A DNA stretch of 64,000 nucleotides, taken from positions 9,705,001-9,769,000 of the forward strand of contig NC_087097.1 in the NCBI RefSeq assembly GCF_963855985.1, written 5' to 3'. The notes below the pieces were generated by a model that searched no databases, was not told the DNA's origin, and saw only the letters and a program-made list of their open reading frames with translations. How positions within the stretch are numbered: the first letter of the stretch is position 1; each line of letters begins with the position of its first letter. The translations under genes and the position numbers were made by a program. Of this stretch, positions 33,195 to 46,487 are shown one piece after another. This DNA comes from Ostrinia nubilalis. Taxonomy: Eukaryota > Arthropoda > Insecta > Lepidoptera > Crambidae.

Positions 33195-35685
33195 TCACTT
33201 CCTAGCTCTAGGACGAGGGCGGGGGCGGGCGCGGGGCGCGCGGGGGCGGGGCCTGCGCCGGCGCACGCGCGGGGCGCGGCCCCTGTCCAGCTGCGCCGCC
33301 ACCAGCTCGCCGAGAGCGCCTCTCTCTGCCAGCATCGAGAGGAACGTGCAGATGAACTCGTCGTAGTTGTGCGTGCGGCGGCAGTCGTCCACCTGACAAT
33401 GAGAATGATTATTATGACATTTTCAAGTAACTTCGGAGCTGATTCTATAATTTTTTTGAGAGGAGTCTAGCGTGTGATTGATTTCAAAGAAACTAAAAAT
33501 GATTTGCGAAGTAAGATAGGACGTCGCGACGTGACCACGCCCACTCTGCCCTACCTTAGGAGGTAGAAGTAGAGGGTTTTTTAGGACTATAATTATTGAG
33601 TGTTTTTAAAAGTTGGGTCGAATAGTTCTATAAAACCAATACATAATGTATTGGAACATAAAATACTTGCTAATTAATTATCTTACCTTATACATATCCC
33701 TTTTATCATTTTCGTCATTCAGAGCCTGCTGACATGACTGAATTTCACCAACTATACTGCTCATCAGCGCATTTAGTTCTGTGTGTGACAGCAACAATTT
33801 CCTCAATTTGTATGGCTGATCTGGTATTGTCTCACAACACAATAATATTGGTAGTTCATTACTTTTAACTAAAGCTGTAGTGGAGGTTGGATAGACCTGG
33901 AATATTGAATGAAATGATATTATAATTTGTACCTACAGTAGTCTTTCATAAACAATAGGCAGGTACAATATCTACTTACTTCTCCCACAATCTGATTGTC
34001 CCTGCTGATGGTAACAAATTTTGCCACTGCACCTTGTTCAACAGGATCAACTGAAAAACCATGAATAATAAATCAATGTTGATTTCAGAAATTTGCAACT
34101 TTCAGTGAGCTAGTTTTTGTAGATACTTTTTTTATTCTATTTATTTAAAAATATTAGTGGTTTCATACATTGCTAGAAAGTAATTTATCAGGTTTGTATC
34201 TTTTACCTAATATCAGACTGTTGTCTTGCTGTGGCCGATCAGATGCCCCAATTTCTATTGTAATAGGCTGGGTGAAGTCTAAATCAAATAACTGAACTTC
34301 CGAGGACTCTAGACCCGTAAGAATACTTTCTTCACTTAGTTGAGCTATGCTGTCATTTAGGGAATTTTCATTGCTTCCTTCTATAAGTTCTCCTTGTTCT
34401 GCAAAGATTTATTTAATTAATAATAAATAACATAATAATTACTACGATTCATGTGAAAATATATGAGTAGGTTACCATTGTACTCTCTTGTCTTTGCCAA
34501 CAAATGCCTCAGATGTTTCCCAATCTTTGAGATGGCTTCTTTCACCCTTTTCTGATTCAATTCTAATGCACTCAGTCTTTGTGTTAATGCAATTCTTCTA
34601 TCAGGGACTACAGCCATCAAGTTGAATCTGAAATAAAGCATACATTGTAGCTATTAGTTCATCTAGAAATCTAAGGTTAAAAAGTTTCAAATAGGGCCTT
34701 TTTTTTGCCATTGCAGTATCAAACAATTTAAAAAGTATAACACCTTTTTGCAATAAATAAACAGGAAGCAAACCAAATACCTGATGTCATGCACTTGTTC
34801 ACCAGCGTCACGGCCCAGTCTTTCAGCCATCACTCTCCTGAACTTGTCAGTCCAGTCCTCATCCCCTGCCCATGGTCCATGATCTGTAGGGTATGGCTTC
34901 AAGCCATCTAACTCAAATAGGTGTCCGTTAATGGGCACAAAACTCACAAAGTGATAAGCTTCACCTGAAATTATTTTTAATCATCAACGTTAGATGTAAA
35001 TGAATAAAGGCAACTGAGAAAATTGGTGTTTTAGTAATGAAAATGTATTGCAAATACCTGTAAAGCGGCCAGTGGACACACCGGCATTTTTGTCCGTTTT
35101 CTTTCGGGCCTGCGGAATTGCATGAGAGTTGTGGGCGCATGCAAGCTCTGGGGTATTACCAATAGCCCAGCCTTTGTTTTCAGGGTTCATCCCTAATGTG
35201 TGATGCTTAAAATTAAACATATTATTAACAAAAACAACTATAGACTATTGTACGTTGTATTGTATATTAGAAACCAAATAAATGTTTTCCATACTTACTT
35301 TTAGTCTACTTAATGTTTCTCCAAGGTGTAGATTAGGACAATTCAATAATATAGAAAGCAAGGCATGTGTAGCACAACTATTTGGTACCATTTGCTGTGC
35401 AAAAAAGATGTTGTTTATAGTCTCTTCATCTCTAACAAAACTTTCAATCTGTTCCACAAATTTGCGACGAGATCTTCTTTCTTCTATCCATCGGAATAAG
35501 AAAATAAAACCATAAACAGGGCTCTCCAATGGCTTGTGCAAATCATAAATCTCTTCAACTTGGACACCTTTGACTCCAAAGTCTTCTAGTAGCAAAGTAA
35601 ATAAACCTGGATCACTTTCTAATTCTAGCCACCCTTCCGTCAAGCTATTTAGTTCTACAGGCATGTTTTTCATAGGGATTTTCAT
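33195..35685 (-). CDS. calypso: Calypso, BAP1-type ubiquitin C-terminal hydrolase (8 exons)
   Basis: Nuclear deubiquitinase that, with ASX, forms the Polycomb PR-DUB complex removing ubiquitin from histone H2A. Minus-strand exons: 35685-35299, 35205-35058, 34964-34781, 34627-34476, 34398-34207, 34050-33980, 33896-33687 and 33392-33195. All junctions are GT-AG with consistent phases; 513 codons (fly Calypso is about 470). The UCH domain opens [20 protein letters not shown], as in human BAP1. Expected catalytic residues are present: Gln98 and Cys104 (in NSCATHALL), His183 (in AYHFVSFVP) and Asp198 (in [10 protein letters not shown]). [11 protein letters not shown] follows. The C-terminal UCH-like module retains [17 protein letters not shown], and the protein ends in a very Arg/Pro-rich basic tail, as in BAP1-type proteins where it contacts nucleosomes. 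Of several closely spaced Met codons at the start, the first (35685) is chosen arbitrarily. Confidence 0.95.
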
Positions 35686-36157
35686 TAGATATAATTAATT
35701 AACTTCTTATTCCCTTTTTGCTGTTGTGCAATTTTTTGCACTACAACAAAGTAACTAGGATTGTTTTGATCGCGGCGGAAGCTGAAGCAAGAAAAGTTTT
35801 TTTTCTTATTGGTCAAGTTACGCTTTTACTTGATTCTAATTGGTTACTTTAATGTTTCCATTTTTACTCTAAGGCAAAAAAAGCCTTGTTGTATTTCTAG
35901 TTTGATTTGACATGTTTGTGTCAAAGATCTGTCACTGTCAAACGAGCTGACATTTTTAGTTTTAATTTTGTGCAAGTCAAATGTCGAGATTTTATACAGC
36001 ATTGATCTTTTTTCCTTTTTTTTTCAATATTTATTAAATGAATAGAATTATAAAGAATCATTTAATTAAATATCGCTAATTCACAGTCTATTTCGTTAAT
36101 TTGATATAAGTATTTGGTAGAACATTAAAATCCATATTTGAAATGAGGGAAGCATAA
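35686..36157. other. calypso upstream region
   Basis: Contains two ATTGG (CCAAT on the minus strand) strings at about 35809 and 35840, in a position suitable for a calypso promoter. Otherwise AT-rich with no gene. Confidence 0.4.
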
Positions 36158-36347
36158 GGCCCGCCATACACGGACAGCTTGAGCAGTTAGACAGGACATA
36201 CAGGAACCGCTCTTGAAGTCATAGTCAACAGCTTGAAGCTGCCATTGATTCATACTGGAGCTGTAGTTTGCTAAGCAGTAGCAGCTTGAATCTATCGAAA
36301 TTAACTGTTTCAAGTTGTCCGGGCTTAGTAAGCAAGTATGGCGGGCT
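36158..36347. mobile_element. MITE with CCCGCCATAC ends and TAA duplication
   Basis: GGCCCGCCATAC at the left and GTATGGCGGGCT at the right are inverted, and imperfect complementarity extends inward (CGGACAGCTTGAGCAGTT versus AACTGTTTCAAGTTGTCCG). TAA flanks both sides (36155-36157 and 36348-36350), consistent with a PIF/Harbinger-type MITE. 190 bp. Confidence 0.7.
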
Positions 36348-36528
36348 TAATAAGGACCAGTTTAGATTAATTTGTATGTATTTTCTTCGTAACTAAATAA
36401 TATCTTTTAATTATCAAAATTTTAGTTTTTTTAGACGTGTAAGTTAGATATTAGTACCTACTTACCTAAAGTAAAATAGTTTTCGGAGAAAAAAGGGTTC
36501 AATAAAAGATGCAGTGTACTCAACAACA

Positions 36529-36564
36529 TTTATTTTGTATGTACATTTTTAACTTGGGTTTATT
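36529..36564 (-). terminator. Poly(A) signal candidates for the PPxY membrane protein gene
   Basis: AATAAA on the minus strand at 36529-36534 and 36559-36564, about 1.4 kb beyond the stop at 37978. The interval between (36565-37977) has no coding frame and is probably 3' UTR. Confidence 0.35.
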
Positions 36565-37977
36565 TTGTACAGTGTACAAATAATAAATGCACAACTTCAG
36601 CATTGTAAAACCTTAAATTACATAAGAAGTAAAGTATTGCAGGCACGCGTGTTACGGATTAAGTTTGTTTGTTTTATCAAGTTAGCAAAGCACACGATTA
36701 TTTTAAAGTTAGGTATTGGTCCCAATATAAATTCATCTTACGCACACCACAGGATTTCGCAGTCATTTTGTTATTGCTAAATACATTTAGGCCAGTTTGT
36801 AGTACCTAATTAGTTAATGTAATATTAATAATAGACACAATTTGTGTTTGTTGTAAGTGGGCACACTCCAAATCAACTGCAGTTAACATGTTGATTTTAG
36901 CAAAGTTCTGGATTGTTTCAAATGTAAATTACATTTCATGGTTTTCCATTAACATAAAAGTCAGTTTTCCATAAACGAAAATATTAAAAGATAAAAAAGA
37001 GAAACAATTTCAAATGATATGTTCTACTAGATTTATCACGCATTGATCAGACGTTTTAACTACCTACCAAAATCTATCAGTACCTACACTATGTTCGTTA
37101 ATTATTAATTTATTCCTAATAATCTTTCGCATGAACAGTATATCTTTGGTTGAAAACTTTAGTTGTGCAATCAGAATATGTACAAATTACAAACTACGAT
37201 AAAAGTTTATATTCGAACACGTCATAAATGAGTTAACTGATGCTAATCGAAGACTAGAATCGAAAAACGGATCGGATTTAAAACAGTACAGTTGTATCGC
37301 CTTTATGAAGGCGTAGCTCTCACCGTGGTTATTAAAGGGAATACAAATAAGTAAGGGTATAATTTTCGTCACTAATGATGAACAAAGATAGCCTTTATGC
37401 AACTTAACTTACAGGAATAGTAATATACACAAGTCGATTACTTCAGGTCCATGGGCGAAAGGTATATGATAATCATTTATGTAAAAATGTACTAACATTT
37501 TTACTCTTTACACAGGTGCCTGCTACGAACCACAATAACAGTGACAAGACACCGCAAGCGTCGCTAACAAATAATGGCACAGTGCTACTATTTCTAGTAA
37601 TACATTGCTACAACTGTGTATTTTGTTATTGTACATCATTGGAGCTCGGAACAATTATTATTGGAAGAGATTTTTAACTTAAAACTACAATTACTAACAA
37701 AATTATTATACAAAACATTATTATGTACAGGTTCAATAAGTAACTAATATTACAACTCTCATAATATCACATAAGTACACGTCGCGTCTAACTCACCATC
37801 TACTAGATTAAATTAAAATCGTTTCATGTGTGGATATGTAGTATAGATTAACAATATAATACCGCTACGCCGTCATCGGCGGCAAGTACACGAGTACCTT
37901 ACAAGTAATGTTAAGTTATTAGTCTCATCACATGAAACAGCAGTCGTTTTGAAGTACACGGTAGCGTGGCCGGGCTT

Positions 37978-40900
37978 TCATCTGATGGCGTGCGTGGGGT
38001 TGTAGGGCGGGGGCGGCGTCTTGGGGACCTGGGCGCGGTGGACGGGCACGGGCAGGGCGGGCGGCGCGTCGTCGGGCTGGCCGGGGATGACGGCGATGTC
38101 GAGCGGCGGCGGGTCGGCGCGCGCGCTGCTGCCGGCGGGCAGGAGCCGCGCCGGGTTCAGTTTGATGGCGTCGTCATAAGTCGGCGGCGCGCCCGCCACC
38201 GTGTCGTAGTCCGGCGGCTTCTGCTGCATGCTCTCGTCGTCCGGCATCGAAATCACGTGGATCGGATCGTCAATCTGGAACGGATACGAACGAATGAGAA
38301 TGATAGTCATGTGATTACCTAGTGTAGGTACCTAGGTAGTTTTTACAGAGGTCATGGCGTTTGATGCCTATTCTTTTTATTAGCGAATCTTTGTGAATTT
38401 GTCACCGCTAATAGAGATTTATGTGATCAAATTAGTAACTTGGTATGTTGATTTTTTTGTTGCTGTCTTATCAAGAGATCGCAGCAGTATTTGCGTACCC
38501 ATAAAAGGTAAGTTCTATGTTGATAATGAACTGATTAGCGACCTGCTGCTGAATAGTAAAGACGACAGACGCATCAGGACTTTTAGGTCTCAAAGACTAC
38601 TCGTATAAAAATAAAATGGGCGACTTTCATGAGTTCGAGTAGAGGGCTTGACATAAAAAAAGCAAAGGCTGTATCTTACCTGGTGTGTATCCGGGGAGGC
38701 TCTATCATTGTGGGGTTGTCGTGCCGGCGACTGAAGCCAGCAGCACATGGCGGCGCAGATGAGCAGCGCCCCAGCAACGATGCAGGCGACGCCCACGTAG
38801 CGCACCGGCTCCGCGTAGTCCTCCGCTAGTCCCAGCCAGTTGATGAGTGCGCCGGCGCATAGCAGCACCATGCCATATCTGTACGGCCTCTGCGACTGGC
38901 GGCCCTCGTCCAGGGACATGCCTGGAAAGAAGACAATTCAATGGTTAATATTGGATAATACTTTTGGAAGAAAATGAGGTTGAAAATGTAGAGAATATAA
39001 AAAACTTTTCATTGATTTTGGTCCCTGAGGAGGGGTTTTTTATTATCACTTATGATGTAATATTGGAGGAGGGTACGAATATAAGTACTTGTTTGTCCTT
39101 ACAAAAAAAATCTCGCATTAGTACCTCCTCCTACAGCGATGCCCTTTACTGTGTTCCAAGAACATAGTATTTATTTCCTTTTATTTTTCGTACAAAAAGA
39201 TATTCCTATGACTTTCTTGGTTTTGAATGTCTACGAGCCTAAAAGTTTTGAAAAGATTTGGTTTATGAAAAAGCCCATTGTACTATTTTATAAAGGTCAC
39301 TCGCTATTCAACCTTTGTTCAGCAAACTTTGGTCTATAGAGTGAAACACAAAACTTTCTCCAAAAAGAAAATCTTTAAGGTTCATTTATAACAATACTAG
39401 CTGACCCGGCGAACTTTGTTCCGCCTTAATGGCAATAAATAACGTGATAAAAAGTATCCTATGTCCTTCTCCTGGCTCTAAACTACCTCCCTGACAATTT
39501 TCAGCTAAATCGGTTCAGCCGTTCTTGAGTTATAAGCGAAGTAACTAACACGACTTTCTTTTATATATATAGATTATGAAAGTAGATAAGTATTATGCAA
39601 AAGTATATTAAACTTCGCAGCTTATTTTTTTGAAAGAAAAACAAAATGATAAGAGGGATAGGTTCCGCTATGATCTGCCTAAAAAAATGATCAATATCGG
39701 TATGTCATTATTTAGCGCTGTGATTTAATGTATGTACCTACCTAACATCGTATATCAGGGCCGGACACACCGTGACAATTCAAATGTGTTGGTAGATAAA
39801 GTAGATTTACTGTTGATGCACCGGTTTCCAATAACAGTACAGTCGGTTGGAAGCATATCCGCATCACACCGTGATGTCCACGCTATTCACGCCGACGTAA
39901 CGGGACCCGCCATTCAGAAACCGGTGGTCAAAAGAAAGTTGGGAAAGTTCACAATTAGATGATACGTAAGGCAATTTGTGCCGGGCGTTTGTGTCAGTGA
40001 AAACTTGGTGCGTGACGACCTACCGGAAGTTGTGGATGGAGATGGTTTTCCTAATGTTCTTGATGAACTTTTAAGCTTGGGTGATTGTAAAAGCTTTAAG
40101 CGAGCTTTTTCTAGTGTAGAGCCAAAGTTGAATTTTGCCGCTTTTATGTGTAATTACTGATTGAAAACCGGAATAGTTTACGTGTAAAAGGTGGGCACTC
40201 TGAATTAAGTCTTAGCTAGGCGCAATTCAGTTGTTGGAAATGATCAAAGACAGTCATAAAACGTGAATATTGTAGTTAAATGACGGTTAGAGAAAATTAA
40301 CGGTCCCTTTGCGGAAGATTAATTTGTCGTCTGGCATTTCTGTTATATTTATTGCAATAATTAAGAGCGATTTAGAGGTGTGGAGTCCTCGACCGAGGCT
40401 GCTACAGAAGACAATGGACTCTTAACGATGTGGGTCAAGTTCGTAACGCGCGCTCCATTGGTTGCAAATTATACAAATGTTTACCTGGTCCACAAACGCT
40501 GGGCCAGCTGCGGTTGATTAAGAAAGGTTACGACGTGCGATGTAGTTAGTATTCAGTACTTAAACCATTCATTAAATTACATAAATTTTATGTATTCAAG
40601 ATGCTCAAGTGATAGAGATCCTTTGGCTAATTTATCAAATATAGCTACCGTTGTATTTTGTTTTCAGTTTTTACGACCCCTTCTTTCTCTAGCTTAAAAA
40701 TACAACAAAACTAAATAAATTAAGTTTGACTGTGGACTCTACTTCATTTTTCTTAAAGGATACCCCTTTGAGAACATAGAGATGTTGAAAATTTCGGAAT
40801 TATGAGTAAGTACTTACTTAATATAAAGTGCATTAATTGCAGACTGTAAAACCCATTTGCATCATATTATTTGGGTAGGTAATTATGTATATTATTAATT

Positions 40901-41210
40901 TAAACTGTTAACTGTTTTACGTATTTGAGGTTTACCGTCTAAACGTCATGTTACCTAATTAATAAATCATCACTTCACTTTTATGTATGAGTAACTAAGT
41001 AAGCAGTTAGGTAGAACTTGTACGTTTGCAAACCCATAGGGAAAACATATGAGGAAACATTTCGTATTTCGATGAAATAAAAAAACTATTTTACAAAACG
41101 GATTTTATCAAAGTATTAATAGATTATTACTCACATTTACATATTAATCCACGACCGTTAAATCCACTATAATAATCTTCGTAACCACTGTAAATACCAG
41201 TCCATGCCAT
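37978..41210 (-). CDS. Two-pass membrane protein with three PPxY motifs, family unknown
   Basis: Three minus-strand exons join in phase: 41210-41135, 38921-38680 and 38274-37978, with GT-AG at every junction; 204 codons plus TGA. A Tyr-rich N terminus (starts MAWTGIYSGYEDYYSG) is followed by two hydrophobic segments (about residues 43-58 and 68-88, the second ending CAAMCCWL). The cytosolic-type tail is rich in Pro and Asp. PPxY motifs end at Tyr129 (PPDY), Tyr139 (PPTY) and Tyr197 (PPPY). PPxY motifs bind WW domains, typically of Nedd4-family ubiquitin ligases, so an adaptor or ligase-regulated cargo role is plausible, but that is inference. The layout resembles NDFIP- or commissureless-like adaptors without obvious homology. 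Third-exon GC content is far above its surroundings. The 2.2-kb first intron holds a retroelement tail. Confidence 0.8.
39394..39575 (+). mobile_element. Retroelement 3' tail in an intron
   Basis: Runs from TAGCTGACCCGGCGAACTTT through AAATCGGTTCAGCCGTTCTT to TTTTATATATATAGATT. This is the characteristic tail of a non-LTR/SINE-like family common in insects (from memory). It lies in the first intron of the PPxY gene, antisense to it. Confidence 0.65.
39732..40160 (+). other. Unassigned open stretch, possibly an old element
   Basis: Two short frames (39732-39962 and 39978-40160) lie in the same phase, separated by one stop, and are GC-richer than the surrounding intron. I recognise no domain. 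They could be a decayed transposon frame or chance. No splice sites connect them to a gene. Confidence 0.2.
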
Positions 41211-44200
41211 GTTACAAAATTCCTTTAATTTGTATTGAAAAATAATAAAATCTTGTCACTTATTTCACAATATTTTCAATGTATGACCGACCATGTTATT
41301 TCCACAATATAAAATAAGAAAAAACGTAACTGCGAGATGGGTTATCTTATCAAAACTCTAGTCTAGAATAAATATCTTCGATAAAAGATTTAAAGAATTT
41401 GCTATCTAAATTGTAGATATATTATGTATGTAATGTAGAAATCTATACTTCTGAATGTGAGTTATCTTAACACTGACAAGACATCAAGATTTATAAGGAT
41501 TTAAGTACGTTTATGGAAATCATCATAATTTATATTAAATCAAGATATTAGCTTTATTAAACTGCCCAAATGCCATTTATTTGTCTGGCTCTGGCTCATC
41601 AAATGACTGGATGAAATCACCACGAGGAAAATCTACAAGGATTTTTTCAAAGCCTTAATATTTCGTAATGGGTAGCAATGTTTAACCAAGGAATCAATCT
41701 ATAGAACCTGAGTAGTAGGTACTTTTAAACATGTCGATTAAATAAATTATAGGTATGTCTAAAAGAGATGACATTACCCCACCATGTACCCGACTAAGAA
41801 GAAGAAGAAGAAAATGTATGTCTAAGTCTGAACGCGTTAATTTTCTTTACATTACAGTATAATAATGAACTTAATTTATGTTAAAATATACGTAACACAG
41901 GATGATGTCTGCTCATCGTCACGGATAATCGCAGCGTTAGAAGCGCGAGAAGGGTGCAATCGCATTACCGCAGCGGATTAGCGCTCTTTGGGCAGGTTTC
42001 ACCGATTATAATGTTCAGATTTAATCTACTGGTCAGCAAGGTACCTGCGACACCTGTAAGCAGCCGCGCCGCCACCCACCGGAGCGGTAGGGCTTCACGC
42101 TTCGGTTTCGTTAAGGCGATAATATTCGTTAAATGGATTAAACACACACACTGTTCCTATACGTGTCTCTACTAATGCAATTTTCTTTTTCCGTTGGAAT
42201 TTCAGCTCAAAAAATACTTGATTATGTCACTGCATGTCTGCATATGCATGATAAATTCCATGTTTTCTATTTTGATTGTAAACGTTGATGTCATATCAAA
42301 GATTACATGATGTATTGTTTAATATTTGTCGGGTGCCAAGGAAAGAAAACAAGCTTAGTGATTTTTTAGAATCATACTGTACCTCTGAGACTGAGAGTGA
42401 TGAGTACCTATGATTTCTTGGAAAGTAATGTAAGTAAGTACTGTTATGATTTCCTAGTCATGCCATGAATCGTAACAATAATATCATTATTTTATTAGTA
42501 ACATGTTTATCGCAAAGATGTTTATGATCATCATAATTGAACTCACGACTCTTCGTGACTAATTTAATTTATTTATACTAAGTAGTATCTTTTTGATGGC
42601 ACAGAATTGCGATTTTTACTTTTAAAATTGGTGAATAATATAACTCCATACAAATTAAAAAGGAAAGAAGAAAGTCTACCAAAAGTTGCTTATTAGATAG
42701 CTCTACAAGACCGACCAACCGACCGACAGACCAAGGTACAATTACATATACGAGTAAAATTGACTTGATGCTTTTCTAGATGAAACTTAAGCTTACTCCA
42801 CGAACGTAAGAACAGAGTAAGAAGTTGTGTTTGTTGGTTGTATTTATTTTATAGGTTGTCTGTTTAATATATTTACATATAGACATTCTTCATCGATATT
42901 TATTTCAATATGGCTTCTACAAATAAGTATTCCACCTACGCAAACATCGTAAAGAAAAACAGCGGTATAAGGCCTAAATTTTGAAAAAATATCACTCCGG
43001 TATCGCAAAGTAGATGTTAAAACTTTTTTAAAATTAAAGGTAAGTGCGCTACGTTGGATGCGTAGGTCCACAAGGACAATGTAATGCAATGCATGTGTTC
43101 TGCGTGTTTAACAGAAATACTTGTAAGTGCTAGGCTGTCGTATAAAAATATAAATAAACTTGCAGCCCTTGACCCAAGCCCTTGACTTTAGTTGGTTGAC
43201 AAGTATGAGTAAAGGCTGATATAGTCAATGATCTATTTAAACTCGCATTTTAAACTTGCCGGTCGCTAATGTATTAGCAATGGCGTCAACACAAAGTTAT
43301 TTTGGGTTGAGATCCAAATCATTACTATTATATTAACCTTTAAAATTCCAGCGCGTATTTCCTTAGGCAGTTTTCCGTGTGTCCTTGGTCAGTCAAGAGC
43401 CGGCAAATATAAACCTGTTTAACGGCTAATGTCTGGCCCTATCAGTTATAAATATTTATAACTGACTATCTGCGCGTTGGACAACGATGAATGATAGTTA
43501 TATCATCGATTGATTACTATCAATGTTATTGATTGTTTTTTAATACTTTATTTATCATAGGTCAGGAAAAATGCATCGATAGCACAAAAGAACAAAGACA
43601 AAATGTAGGTTTAAAGTGAGTAATTAATTAATTAAAAAACAATTATTTACGTCGAACCAATCAATAATTAAGATAAATGCTATAAATAAATGAATTGTTT
43701 GCAGATTGACTCTAGGTACGTCTAATTTAAGAGGTAAAGTAACGGCTTAATTTATCAACGTTCTAATCTACGGGTTTGTAGTAAATTACGAAAGTTTTTA
43801 ACAATGCGAGGCCTTGGACAGAGCTGTTAATCGATTTTTAAAATAATCTCACTAAAACAAACCAGGGTGTTTGTTGTGGACTTGTATTCAAGTTGTTGTA
43901 AAGGTAAACGTCCGAGGCTGGTCATTGCCACAAAACTTGGTCGATCTATTTGTCGCATTTCGATGTTTAATTGATGGCCAAGCAAATAATAATATAATCA
44001 TACGAAGAAGCAAGCATTAGGTACGTAAATCGATTCACCGAGACAGAGTCGTACATTTGCTTCTAATAATACGATATTATTAGTAGGTTCATCGCAAGGT
44101 CGTTTTTATTTCTACAAATAAGTAAAATACATTCTAAGTTTACACCACGGTTTATTAACGGATCCAACAAAATACAACGAGTAATAGATAACTGTTATTA

Positions 44201-44996
44201 GTTTTTAGTAGAGACCTCAATACTTCTTTCATCGGAATTGAGTGGTTCAATAAAACAATAATGATTAATTACGTTCTAGTCAGTTTCTTAATTATCGCTA
44301 TCTATACTGTAAGAAATAATCTTTCAAGGTTTTAAAACGAAGGTAAATAAATTTTAACGGATACAATTTATTAGTTATCCATAGCTGACCTATTCTGAAA
44401 AATGGCATCACTATTTTCACTAATTATAATGAAAAATAAGCAATACCCCAAATGTATATTGACTCTACATTCAGGTCAATATTTTTAATAACCCTCAGGT
44501 ATTCCATAATAATGAACGATAGTTGTAAAATGCATATTTACGTATAATACTTATGTTTGATTCCAACCAATGATATTAAAGAACTATAGATATGTTACGT
44601 TCATAGAAATTACGATTTTAATCCGTGCCGAGCTATTCCAAATTGCACACATTGACAAATGTAACTGATAAGTGAAACAAAAGATACGAAATAGCACGCA
44701 AATGAAAGAGATAGTTATAGTTTTAACGATTCTGCACTAACTAATCTATGTCCGCAGCGCACGCATCCTTATCGCTCTAACGTCAAAACAAGATCGCTTT
44801 CTCTTTCTTAACTTGAACATGGCGCATGGCGTCTTGATTGTTTGCATAAATAATTGAAAATATAAATACTAAATAATTTTGCATAATCACATGTGGTAAG
44901 AGATCCCTTGTATTTTGTTTACTTTAGAGTCATAATTGGTACACTTTCGAAACACACACGATGGCATTTTTTATTTATTTTGGTAAGAACACAGGA
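41211..44996. other. No gene recognised
   Basis: AT-rich. It contains a GAA microsatellite (about 41799-41815) and a moderately GC-rich patch at 41930-42110 with no coding signal. May be 5' intron of the PPxY gene if the candidate first exon at 45.0 kb is real. Confidence 0.5.
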
Positions 44997-45002
44997 ACTT
45001 AC

Positions 45003-45107
45003 GGTGTGGTACGCACGCGATTGCGCACGACGCAGGCCACACGAAGACTAAACACAAGACGTCCCAATTGGGACGTATTTGAGTATTCACAGCGCGAGCG
45101 CTTATAA
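45003..45107 (-). promoter_or_regulatory. Candidate TATA promoter and noncoding first exon
   Basis: On the minus strand a TATAAG box (45102-45107) is followed by an 18-bp perfect palindrome, ACGTCCCAATTGGGACGT (45059-45076), a GC-rich stretch, and an ideal donor GTAAGT (45002-44997). This could be the first, untranslated exon of the PPxY gene, whose ATG exon lies 3.8 kb downstream. The acceptor there (…AATTAAAG before 41226) is weak, so the link is tentative. Confidence 0.3.
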
Positions 45108-46184
45108 CATATCTGCTTTTGTTTTTATATAATATCATTGATTCCAACAATATTCTTTCAATTATTTCAAAATAACGGTATTAACACACTTTTCCTCTGA
45201 ATATTATCAACAGACACGCATCGATGCACGATATTTTTTAATCTGTGTCAAAACAAAATTCATGCGGATGTGATGTGTCTGGATGCGCCGCGGGGAAATA
45301 TAGAATAAATATGCAAATACGAATACGTTTCCGGTTTTTATATTTAGAAAAATTAGGTTAATTACTTTTCCTTGGAAGACTTGAATCGTCTATAGTCTAT
45401 GGGTGGTGCGGGTAAAGATATTTCTGGTGCAAGTGACAATGTTCGCCAAAGTGTGTCCACGGCCGGCGGTGACCGCGAAGTTCACTGAACCATCAACTCG
45501 GGAAAAGTCGACTATTTTCAAGCTCACGAATCGTTTTTGGCTCAATATTTCAATAACAAATCGTAAATTCCAATACTGTTTGTTTTAATGCGCCGCTTAT
45601 GTGTTTTTCTTTTAGATACGGTTTTTTTACAGCGTTGAAATGCTTAAGTTTTGAATAGTAAAACGTGTCACTGCACTGGGGCAAAATATGTTTTACTTGG
45701 CTTGTAGGTATGTAGTGTAGTGTAGGCCACAAATATGAAAACTAGAATGCTAACTAGAGAATATAAATAGTTATAGCTATTAGCATTTTGTAAGCATTTT
45801 AACTGTTCTTAGTAAGTGCATCATTTTAAGTCAGTTGTTGTCTAAGACTAAGAAAAGCTTTTTTTACGTAATCATTTGATTCATTGTGAATTTATGAGAC
45901 TCGGTTCTGTTTCTTAAAAAAAACGAATCATTTAATGCTGCTATTGCTGTATCGATTGAAAGCCAACGCAATTTGGCTACGTGTAGATGTTTACGTACAT
46001 TTTGATTATCGTGCTTATATTCACGGTCTCAATATAGAGCGCTCACAATGTCTTAGTAACTATGTATAAAACAATAATAGAATAGTTTTACTGTATACAA
46101 AACCGTGAAAAATACAATAAGAATAAAATAAAATAAATAATAAACTTCAATATTATTTTTCTAATCGCTCTACATTTTCGTATC

Positions 46185-46335
46185 CACCTATCTTTTTGGA
46201 AAAAAATCACCTATGCGAAAACTAATCGACTGATTTTTCTCTGAATCCTACTGCAACCTATTGAATTAAGGAAGCGTTATAAATCAAAAAGCATCATTCT
46301 ACACGCATCATGCCACGGGAAAAGCTAGTCAATTA
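46185..46335 (-). mobile_element. Retroelement tail fragment
   Basis: The minus strand reads GACTAGCTTTTCCCGTGGCA and, further on, AAAATCAGTCGATTAGTTTT. This matches the general layout of the retroelement tails at 23.3 and 39.4 kb, though diverged. Confidence 0.45.
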
Positions 46336-46487
46336 TAAAATCTCACGAGTCTGTGCAAGGGAGGATGCGGGCTTCCTGTTATTGTCTATTAGAAATGAAT
46401 TCTAACTAGCTTTGCAATACTTATCAAACTGCAACTCGGTTAATGCATCTGGTTGCATCCTACAGTATCTTTTGTCAAGTCAGATGG

